From: a virus
Virus record (IMG/VR): IMGVR_UViG_3300032118_000016
Span: 1 to 44,804 of that record
Strand: one strand, 5' to 3'
DNA length: 44,804 bases
Positions 37,345 through 44,804 of the stretch are shown one piece after another. Both the position numbers and the translations under genes were made by a program. A model generated the notes under the pieces. The model had not been told where the DNA came from, did not search any database, and saw only the letters and a program-made list of their open reading frames with translations. The stretch's first letter is position 1. Each line of letters begins with the position of its first letter.

Positions 37345-39846
37345 ATGAATAAAAATAATATAATAATAAATGCACCAATAAATAATGCAACTCCAGATCT
37401 TGGCCCTACTGGTAAAACTCCAGTTATTCCAAATGATATTGTGGAACCCGGATCTGATCCTGAATCATTAAGAAGTATGACGGCTGATTCTATTAAAGAT
37501 ATACAAGAAATGCGTTCTAATGATTATAAAGATATTTTTTCTGAAAAAACCCTTGGCCAACCATATGGAAGGATCAGAGGTTTTTTTGAGGGTGCTGCAA
37601 AATCAATTTTAGATCCAGTTGATGGAATATCTCAGATGATGATTCATGGATTGTCTGAACATGGTTTTGTTGGACATGATACATCTGAAAAATTTGATCA
37701 TATGATTTCTGATCAAAGACGAACATATGATCAATTAACAAGAGCTCATAGTTATTATGCTACAGCAGGAGAATTTGCGGGAGCTATGATTCCAGCAGGA
37801 AGAATTTTAAAAGGTATTGAATTAGGAATGAAGATTCCAATGGCCGCCAAAATAGTTAGTCAAGTAATAAAATCATCTCCTAAATTAGGGGGTCTTGCTG
37901 CTGCTGGATTAAAAGGCGGAGCAGTGGCTGGGGCATTATCTGCATTATCACCAATAGATGTGGGAGAGGATAGAGCAACAAAGTTTGAGGCAGGAGCAGG
38001 TTGGGGAACGATATTTGGAGTAGCCGGTAGAATGTTTGCGCCAACTGTAGAATATGGAGTTATGAAAATTACTCCCAAAGTGCAAGCTGGATTAAAATAT
38101 ACTGTAGATAAAATAGCATCATCAATTAATGTAATGGGAGATTTCGCAAATAAATTAAAAAGTAAATTAGATTATGATATTGATGCAGCAAAATTTTGGT
38201 ATGCGGCTAAAAAAATAGGAATTGAAAATGAAAGTCAATTACAAGGAGCCCCGCAAAGGGCAATGCAGGCCGTACAATCTGGGATAGGACAAATAACTGC
38301 TGGAGCAATAACACGTATTCCAGCAGTTCAACAAAGAGAAACTAAACTATTGGAAACATCTGAAAAATTTCGAGAAATATATCAAAATATATCTAAAAAT
38401 ATATTTTCTGCATCTCAAGATTTTATACATACAATAGGTAAAATAGGAAAATTTCCATTTAGTCAAGAAGAGAAGATAACATTAGGGAAAAATATTCAGG
38501 ATTTTTTAATAAATCATGAAGATGATGCGCATGGAATAATCAATGATGCTTATGGAAAAATTTCTAGTACTGCTGGAGCGGAGATAAATCTTCCATTAAA
38601 AGAATTTTCTGAAACTATGAAAATTATAAATGAACAAGGATTTAATCCAACATTTAATGAAAAAATTAATGGATTTATACAAGAAATGCGCAATAGATTA
38701 AACCCAAGAGAGGATGAACCTGGTAAATTAGTTAATATTGCCGGTCAACCACTTATTCAAGCTAATAGAACTAAAATCCCTACTCCTTTTACAACTGTTT
38801 CAGAATTAACCGGACTTATAACTGAATTAAATAAATATGGGCGTACTTTACCAAAAACATATGCCAATAATAATACTCATGCTTCTATAATAATGTTACG
38901 AAATATGGCATATAAAACTATAGATTATATTGCTGATGATGTTACTAACACTGCAAAAGAATTATTTGATTCTGCAAGACAAGCTAGATTGCATTTAGAT
39001 GATGTATTTGGACAAAGAGATATTGTTGAAAGTGCAATAGCAATGAAGGATAGGTTAACTACAGTTTTACCATATGAAGCATTAGTTAGGAGAATTTTTG
39101 GCGGAGTTCAGCCATTAGAAAATTTAAATAGAATTGAAACAGCGCTTAAATATAATATACCAACAAAAGAAGAATTTTTAACAAAAAAAGGAAAAGAAAC
39201 ATCTATAAATCCACGTGGATTAGAACTATGGGATAATTTAAGAGCCGGGGGATTGGCAGATATTGTAAGTAAATCTTATCAAAATATAAATGGTATTCCA
39301 ACTTTGATACCTAATAGACTCATCCAAGATTTTAATGATAGACCACATATTTATAAAAAATTATTTGCTGATGATGCTTTATTTAATAAATATGAAAGTT
39401 TTATTAAAACCTTAGATCACTGGTCTAATAAATCAGATGGAGATATTTTAAAGGGTGTATCAGAAATAAAAAAAACAACATCTGAGTTGCAACGAGAAGC
39501 TTTAAAGGAAGGTAGATTTGTTGGTCATCATGCATTAAATCCAATAGTATCAAGTGTAATTGGATTTTTTACAAAAATTGGCAATTCATTTATTAATTCT
39601 CGTCAGATAGCAGCTAATTTACTTATATCAAGAATGTTATCAAATAGAGGGAAAATTCCATCACAAAAAGCATATGAATCAACAAGGAGAATAACCAATA
39701 ATTTTTTAACAAATATTTCAGCATCGGTATTGCAACCAAGTATGCATGCTTATGTTCCCAAAACTCCATCTGTAATAGAGGGAGAAGAAGAACCTGAGGC
39801 AAATAAAATTAATATTGAAAAAGAAAATATTTTAGAAGAGGATTAA
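37345..39846 (+). CDS. Large internal virion/ejection protein
   Basis: 833 residues, mostly helical. Residues 135-235 are unusually Ala/Gly-rich and hydrophobic (GEFAGAMIPAGRILKGIELG, LGGLAAAGLKGGAVAGALSA, GAGWGTIFGVAGRMFAP), a membrane-insertion-like region. Long helices and no catalytic lytic-transglycosylase motif. As third ejection-type gene it probably forms part of the conduit that carries DNA across the host envelope. The stop is separated from the next ATG by five bases. Confidence 0.8.
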   Translation: MNKNNIIINAPINNATPDLGPTGKTPVIPNDIVEPGSDPESLRSMTADSIKDIQEMRSNDYKDIFSEKTLGQPYGRIRGFFEGAAKSILDPVDGISQMMIHGLSEHGFVGHDTSEKFDHMISDQRRTYDQLTRAHSYYATAGEFAGAMIPAGRILKGIELGMKIPMAAKIVSQVIKSSPKLGGLAAAGLKGGAVAGALSALSPIDVGEDRATKFEAGAGWGTIFGVAGRMFAPTVEYGVMKITPKVQAGLKYTVDKIASSINVMGDFANKLKSKLDYDIDAAKFWYAAKKIGIENESQLQGAPQRAMQAVQSGIGQITAGAITRIPAVQQRETKLLETSEKFREIYQNISKNIFSASQDFIHTIGKIGKFPFSQEEKITLGKNIQDFLINHEDDAHGIINDAYGKISSTAGAEINLPLKEFSETMKIINEQGFNPTFNEKINGFIQEMRNRLNPREDEPGKLVNIAGQPLIQANRTKIPTPFTTVSELTGLITELNKYGRTLPKTYANNNTHASIIMLRNMAYKTIDYIADDVTNTAKELFDSARQARLHLDDVFGQRDIVESAIAMKDRLTTVLPYEALVRRIFGGVQPLENLNRIETALKYNIPTKEEFLTKKGKETSINPRGLELWDNLRAGGLADIVSKSYQNINGIPTLIPNRLIQDFNDRPHIYKKLFADDALFNKYESFIKTLDHWSNKSDGDILKGVSEIKKTTSELQREALKEGRFVGHHALNPIVSSVIGFFTKIGNSFINSRQIAANLLISRMLSNRGKIPSQKAYESTRRITNNFLTNISASVLQPSMHAYVPKTPSVIEGEEEPEANKINIEKENILEED

Positions 39847-39851
39847 AATAA

Positions 39852-41504
39852 ATGTCAACCCTAGCTAAATTACCTAAGTTTCAGCCCCTTGATGCAGAAG
39901 GTAACCCATATCCTGGTTATAAATTATGGAGTTATGCCGCTGGTACTTCTACATTAAAAGTTACATATAAAGATAAGGCAGAAACACCAAATACTAATCC
40001 TGTTATTTTAAATGCTGGTGGTATGGCTGACGTATGGCTACAGGGAGCTTATAAATTAATATTAGCTGCTCCTTCTGCTAATCCATTAACTGATCCAACA
40101 TGGTCTGTTGACCATATAGAAGAATATAACCAGTTAGATTGGACTGGATTAATAGCAACTATTACTCAACTTAATGCTACTGATACTAGTACAAAAACAT
40201 TAAATTCTAATTATGATGTTCTTCTTACTGATAGAGGTAAGACTTTATTATGCAATACTACATCAACAGCATTTTATATACAGTTAACAGAAGCAGTTAT
40301 TTCAAAAAATGGATATATTATAAGTATAAAGAAGATAAATATTTCATCTAATGCTATTACTATAAAACCATATACGGGCCAAACTATAGATGGTTTATCT
40401 CAATTACTAATTACTAATAAAGGGGAGGCGGTAACATTAATATGCGATGGTTCAAATTGGAATATACTACAAGATAGTACTAAAATTAAAATACAACCAA
40501 TTATTACAAATAGCACATTAGGCAATTTAACTGGAATAATCCCATTTCCTCCTAGATATTTTTATCGTGTACAACCATCAACTGTTGATATACCTATTTT
40601 ATTACCAACATTAGCAAATATTGGTGATGGTTTTGAGATAACATTTAAAAAAGTTGGAACTTCAACTTTTAGTGGAATAATTACGCCATATGGAACTGAA
40701 AAAATTGATGATTATAATATTCCTGTTTCATTACATGCTGCTGGAGAAAGTATAACTCTTCTATCTACGGTTAATGGATGGTATAAGATTGGAGATAGTG
40801 TAGGCGAAGGAGGATCTGGTTCTCTTGGTAGTTTCTTATTACTTGGTTATGATAGTGGTGATATGCCGCCAGCATATTTAGTAGCTGATGGCAGAGCGAT
40901 AAGTCGCACGGATTATTCCGCATATTTTGCATTAGTTGGTACTGACTATGGCGCAGGTAATGGCACAACAACATTTAATATACCAAAGGCTGCTGATGCT
41001 GTTATAGCTGGAGTAATGGGTACTTATACTGAATATTCTGTTACTTCATTAACTAGAATTGATTACACCGCCACTGTTCAAACATCTGTTAATCATGCTT
41101 TCACGGTTGGTCAATGGATTAAAATTGAAGGTGCTACTCAGACGGATTACAATGGTTTTTGGGAAGTTGCATCAACCCCAGCGGTAAACAAATTTACTTA
41201 TACTTTACCTACTGATATAGCAACTACTCCAGCTACTGGAACAATAAAAGCAAGTGGCTATCCAACATCTAAATTTTATTTTGGTCAATCATTGGGGGAA
41301 TTAAAACATCAATTAACAGTTGCTGAGTTGGCTGAGCATCATCATTCATATACAACATATGATGATTTTTGGAAACAAACTGGTGGTGATACTCCATGTT
41401 GGCATAATACTGATTCTGCATCTACTGGAGATAAAGGGGATGATGTTCCTCATAATAATGTACAGCCTACAATTGTTGGCAGAATATTAATAAAGGTAAA
41501 ATAA
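39852..41504 (+). CDS. Tail fibre/spike with head-binding and tail-collar domains
   Basis: 550 residues. Residues 1-100 (KFQPLDAEGNPYPGYKLWSY, AGTSTLKVTYKDKAETPNTN, VWLQGAYKLIL) match the virion-binding domain of P22-type tailspikes. Residues 330-385 (GYDSGDMPPAYLVADGRAIS, YSAYFALVGTDYGAGNGTTT) and the end (LTVAELAEHHHSY to VQPTIVGRILIKVK) are the phage tail-collar domain, interrupted by an inserted beta domain of about 80 residues. A receptor-contacting or fibre-tip protein. Confidence 0.85.
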   Translation: MSTLAKLPKFQPLDAEGNPYPGYKLWSYAAGTSTLKVTYKDKAETPNTNPVILNAGGMADVWLQGAYKLILAAPSANPLTDPTWSVDHIEEYNQLDWTGLIATITQLNATDTSTKTLNSNYDVLLTDRGKTLLCNTTSTAFYIQLTEAVISKNGYIISIKKINISSNAITIKPYTGQTIDGLSQLLITNKGEAVTLICDGSNWNILQDSTKIKIQPIITNSTLGNLTGIIPFPPRYFYRVQPSTVDIPILLPTLANIGDGFEITFKKVGTSTFSGIITPYGTEKIDDYNIPVSLHAAGESITLLSTVNGWYKIGDSVGEGGSGSLGSFLLLGYDSGDMPPAYLVADGRAISRTDYSAYFALVGTDYGAGNGTTTFNIPKAADAVIAGVMGTYTEYSVTSLTRIDYTATVQTSVNHAFTVGQWIKIEGATQTDYNGFWEVASTPAVNKFTYTLPTDIATTPATGTIKASGYPTSKFYFGQSLGELKHQLTVAELAEHHHSYTTYDDFWKQTGGDTPCWHNTDSASTGDKGDDVPHNNVQPTIVGRILIKVK

Positions 41505-41505
41505 T

Positions 41506-42570
41506 ATGAGTAAAATTTCAGATAATTTAATTATAGGTGGAGATTTTGATTATAATCCATGGCAAAGAGGAACATCTTTTATTTCGGTATCTGATAGTTC
41601 TTATACAGCTGATAGATTTCAATATCATAAATCGGGAACAATGGTTCATGACATAAGTAAAAATACAGCTGCTCCAGTTGCTTCTGTAACGGAAGAATTT
41701 CAACCTAGTTATTCAATGTTAATTGATTGTACAACTGCTGATAATTCTATAATAGCAACAGACTATTGTTATATAAATACAAAAATAGAGGGTTATGATT
41801 TAAAAGTATTTTCTAATTTTCCTTCTGGGCTTTGGCTTGGATTATATGTAATGTCTACTAGGATTGGCGTTCATTGTTTATCTATAAGAAATGCTGGATT
41901 AGATCGTTCATGTTTATTTGAAGTAGATATTTTGGTTCCTATGGTTTGGCAATGGGTTAGTGTTAATATTCCAAAAATTCCAGTTACTGGTACATGGAAT
42001 TTTACTAATGGAGTTGGATTTGATATTGCGATCACTTTAGCAACTGGAAATAATTATAGAGATTTAACTAATACTACAGGAACATGGTTAACAGGAAATT
42101 ATTTATCTACTAATAATCAAGAAAATTTTTGTGATGATGCACTAAATTTTTTTTGGATTGATTTAATTTCTATAGGGAAAGGTGATCGAACTAATTATCA
42201 ATTTACTTCTAGTGGAAATTATTCTCTAACTTTATTTAATTGTCAGAGATATTATGAAAAAAGTTATAATCAAGGAGTTGATCCTGGGACTGCAACTCCT
42301 GTCGGAATAAGTTCATCAATAATGCCAGTCGCTGCTAATACTAATCTTATAGGATTACAAAATAATTTTGCTGTAACTAAAAGAGATACGCCAACAATTA
42401 CATGGTATTCATCTGCCGGAACAAGTGGAAATATTACAGATGCATCAGCTGGTGATATAGTTGTAACTGGTAATGTAAATGAGGGAGCATGTTCAACTGG
42501 ATATCCAACAATAGGCGCTGGAACTGCAAACAATGTTAGTGGTCATTGGACCGCTGATGCTGAATTATAA
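41506..42570 (+). CDS. Tail fibre/appendage protein with carbohydrate-binding-like domain
   Basis: 354 residues. It opens NLIIGGDFDYNPWQRGTSF, YTADRFQYHKSG, the 'NGDFxxWQRGTSF...YTADRW' signature of phage appendage domains with a jelly-roll fold. It ends in a beta-rich domain (IGAGTANNVSGHWTADAEL). The start is two bases after the previous stop. Likely accessory receptor-binding protein. Confidence 0.8.
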   Translation: MSKISDNLIIGGDFDYNPWQRGTSFISVSDSSYTADRFQYHKSGTMVHDISKNTAAPVASVTEEFQPSYSMLIDCTTADNSIIATDYCYINTKIEGYDLKVFSNFPSGLWLGLYVMSTRIGVHCLSIRNAGLDRSCLFEVDILVPMVWQWVSVNIPKIPVTGTWNFTNGVGFDIAITLATGNNYRDLTNTTGTWLTGNYLSTNNQENFCDDALNFFWIDLISIGKGDRTNYQFTSSGNYSLTLFNCQRYYEKSYNQGVDPGTATPVGISSSIMPVAANTNLIGLQNNFAVTKRDTPTITWYSSAGTSGNITDASAGDIVVTGNVNEGACSTGYPTIGAGTANNVSGHWTADAEL

Positions 42571-42584
42571 TAAGAGGAAATACG

Positions 42585-44804
42585 ATGGCTAACACAAATG
42601 ATGTATATGGGGCTAGAATTGTTAATACCCTACCTTCTTCTAGATTTGAAGAAAAGACAACAAAATTCATGACGTCAGATTCAGACCCGATTAGTTTATT
42701 CATTGGCGATTTTGTTAAATTAACACATGCTATGACTACGGATGAATTTGGAAATGAGTATCCAATAGTAACTCAGGCTGCGGCTGGAGAAACAATTCTT
42801 GGCGTAGTAGTTGGTTTTGCGGTTGATAGATTTTTCAATCAATATAGAAAAGCAAATACTAAAAGAATAGTTGAGGTGGTTATAGATCCATTGGTTTTAA
42901 TTTCCATACAATGCCGTGGTATATTTACTGCTACTGATGTTGGAAAGGAGGCGGATATATATGTGGGAAGTGGTAATATTTATACTGGTATTTCAGGAAT
43001 GGAACTTGATGCATCTACGATAGGAACTGGAAATCAATTAAAAATAGTTGGTATTGAACAAAGTAATATTAATGAAATAGGTCAATATACAAAATTACAT
43101 TGTATTATATCAAATGCTGAATTGAACACTTTTACCAAAGAAGATTATTGGGATAGAGTTGGTAATACTTTAACAACCCATTATGTCGATGATAATGTTT
43201 CTATTGGTGGTAAATTAACTGTAGATGGAGCAATTGATCCAACTGGTTTAATACTTACACCACAAACTACGCCACCATCAACCGATAATGGTACTTTCTA
43301 TTACAATAGTATATTAAAAGCATATCAATTCAGGGCGGATGATAAATGGGTATATTTACCACAACCATATCCAGTAATTAATATTGCAATTGATTTCCCA
43401 ACTATAGCCTTAGTTTATTTAGGATCTACATATAGAATAGGTACAAATGTAACAGATAATAATCCATCAAAAACAAATACAGGACAGAGTTTTTTAGCCG
43501 GACAAGAAATATTTTGGAATGGAACTAATTGGACTATAGAGGGTGATGAAGCTTTATGGGGAGATGATTTAACTTATTTATATCCTATATCTTCTACAAG
43601 ATTATTAAAAATACCAGCATTAAATACTGCAAATGGAATCGTTACTACTAGTGGAGCTGGTGTATTTTCAACTAGTACAGCCCTTCCAAATGGAACCACT
43701 GCTACTACGCAATCAGCAGGAGATAATAGTACTAAAATAGCTACTACCGCATTCGTGCATGCTGCTGTTCTTGTAGAGGATTTATGGGACAGGACTGGTA
43801 CTGTATTATCACCGCATAATTCTGGTGATAGCATTTCTATTCCTGGTAGCGGTATATTATTGACGTTGGGTACAACAACTAGTATTGATATTCCAGCAAT
43901 TACATTTAGTTTAGCTAATAGTGGATGGGGACTTCCATCGAATGTTAATTTAAATTCTTTGGGTGATAAATTTGTATTATGGAATGATACAACAACTAAA
44001 GGCGCTATAGGATTTTCAGATACTGCTATATGGTTTCAAAACACTCAAGATAGTGCGCATAATCCAAAATTTGTTTGGTATGGTGGTAGCGATGGGGTTC
44101 CAGTTGAGCTTTTAAGATTGGGAGATGTTTTAGGGTTTGTATGGAATGAAACAGGAATAGATTTAGATGTTCGTTTTGAAGGCGATGCAGATGCTAATCT
44201 ATTTGTATTAGATGCTGGATTAGACCAAGCATGCTTTGGAACGACAACCCCAATTACAGGAGCTAAGCTTACTATTCTAGGTACACTTGGAGCTAGTTCT
44301 TTAAATACAGCTAATGGCATAGTACAAACATCATCTACTGGATTATTTAGTACAAGTACTGCGCTTCCAAATGGGACTACAGCTACAACTCAATCAACCG
44401 GTGATAATTCAACTAAAGTAGCCACAACCGCTTATGTGGATACTGCTGTTTTAGCAGAAAATTTATGGGATAGAACAGGAACTGTTTTATCTCCTCATAC
44501 ATCTGGAGATAGCATTTCTATTCCTGGTAGCGGTATATTATTGACTTTAGGCACGACAACTAGTCTTGATACTCCGGCAATAATATTTAAATTAAATAAT
44601 AGTGGATGGGGCGCTCCATCGAATGTTAATTTAAATTCTTTGGGTGATAAATTTGTATTATGGAATGATACAACAACTAAAGGTGCTATAGGATTTTCAG
44701 ATACTGCTATATGGTTTCAAAACACTCAAGATAGTGCGCATAATCCAAAATTTGTTTGGTATGGTGGTAGCGATGGGGTTCCAGTTGAGCTTTTAAGATT
44801 GGGA
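42585..44804 (+). CDS. Tail fibre/appendage protein, N-terminal part (runs off the end, continues at base 2)
   Basis: 740 codons, open to the last base; GAGG precedes the ATG. Residues 1-185 are homologous to the head protein at 26235-26807, presumably the virion attachment domain. Residues 230-340 form a linker domain (PPSTDNGTFYYNSILKAYQF). From about residue 345 a 227-residue unit repeats (LNTANGIV, FSTSTALPNGTTATTQS, SGDSISIPGSGILLTLGTTTS, LGDKFVLWNDTTTKGAIGFS). The 3' end of the gene is at 2-1993. Full length would be about 1,300-1,400 residues or more if repeats were collapsed. Confidence 0.85.
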   Translation, partial: MANTNDVYGARIVNTLPSSRFEEKTTKFMTSDSDPISLFIGDFVKLTHAMTTDEFGNEYPIVTQAAAGETILGVVVGFAVDRFFNQYRKANTKRIVEVVIDPLVLISIQCRGIFTATDVGKEADIYVGSGNIYTGISGMELDASTIGTGNQLKIVGIEQSNINEIGQYTKLHCIISNAELNTFTKEDYWDRVGNTLTTHYVDDNVSIGGKLTVDGAIDPTGLILTPQTTPPSTDNGTFYYNSILKAYQFRADDKWVYLPQPYPVINIAIDFPTIALVYLGSTYRIGTNVTDNNPSKTNTGQSFLAGQEIFWNGTNWTIEGDEALWGDDLTYLYPISSTRLLKIPALNTANGIVTTSGAGVFSTSTALPNGTTATTQSAGDNSTKIATTAFVHAAVLVEDLWDRTGTVLSPHNSGDSISIPGSGILLTLGTTTSIDIPAITFSLANSGWGLPSNVNLNSLGDKFVLWNDTTTKGAIGFSDTAIWFQNTQDSAHNPKFVWYGGSDGVPVELLRLGDVLGFVWNETGIDLDVRFEGDADANLFVLDAGLDQACFGTTTPITGAKLTILGTLGASSLNTANGIVQTSSTGLFSTSTALPNGTTATTQSTGDNSTKVATTAYVDTAVLAENLWDRTGTVLSPHTSGDSISIPGSGILLTLGTTTSLDTPAIIFKLNNSGWGAPSNVNLNSLGDKFVLWNDTTTKGAIGFSDTAIWFQNTQDSAHNPKFVWYGGSDGVPVELLRLG
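43620..44804 (+). repeat. Tandem 681-bp repeats within the fibre gene
   Basis: The segment from 43620 recurs at 44301 in frame (681 bp, 227 codons). Bases 44534-44804 also match 1-271 with three mismatches (at 95, 240, 245). At those three sites the terminal copy agrees with the copy at 43853, while elsewhere (for example position 152) it agrees with the start of the contig, so it is a mosaic of the two. Confidence 0.85.

Noticed and set aside
43574-44320. Minus-strand frames opposite the fibre repeats
   Set aside because: Antisense shadows of a strongly coding + frame, with no initiation signals.

Overview
The window is almost certainly a near-complete genome of a tailed dsDNA phage, about 44.5 kb, AT-rich by eye (roughly 30% GC), with short-tailed (podovirus, P22-like) architecture. 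Evidence is the head-assembly order small terminase, large terminase, 736-residue portal, scaffold-like protein, coat protein, then a P22 gp4-like adaptor, a gp10-like tail hub, three ejection-type proteins and several fibre proteins, with no tape measure, sheath or contractile genes. The first 271 bases match the last 271 bases at all but three positions, so the contig closes on itself inside a repeat-rich tail-fibre gene: 42585-44804 is its 5' part and 2-1993 its 3' part. A signal-peptide outer-membrane barrel protein and an Rz/Rz1 spanin pair imply a Gram-negative host. A leucine-rich-repeat protein makes a host-associated or intracellular bacterium plausible, but the host is not identified.

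Layout. (1) 2-1993 fibre C-terminus; 2014-4257 lysis and virion-accessory genes on + (M15 endolysin, PD-(D/E)xK nuclease, holin candidate, spanins) behind a good promoter. (2) 4241-10360 on the minus strand: an outer-membrane-protein cargo gene with its own promoter and terminator, small zinc-binding and membrane proteins, SSB, a very unusual 1.5-kb array of seven hexanucleotide-repeat cassettes, a YopX-family protein, a probable recombination protein and an HTH regulator. (3) 10354-10400: overlapping divergent promoters, the likely early switch. (4) 10424-12454 on +: early/replication genes (zinc-finger protein, DnaD/O-like initiator) with two structured RNA elements. (5) 12432-15951 on minus: an operon of about a dozen small proteins behind a promoter that closely matches the early + promoter, ending in the leucine-rich-repeat protein; one member is interrupted by UGA. 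(6) 15952-17803: an apparently non-coding stretch, then a GC-richer two-gene island with a damaged 5' end, then parS-like repeats. (7) 17804-44804 on +: regulator, a cluster of tiny lysine-rich proteins, packaging, head (including a GroES-like co-chaperonin), tail, ejection and fibre genes.

No integrase, DNA polymerase, helicase or tRNA gene was found. The phage probably borrows the host replisome through its initiator. If it lysogenises, it does so without a recognisable integrase, which makes the parS-like sites more interesting. The strongest candidates for something undescribed are the seven-cassette array with two competing open frames, the domain shared by a head protein and a tail fibre, and the regulatory RNAs around the early switch. 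All functions are read from sequence and remembered family features; no database search was possible.
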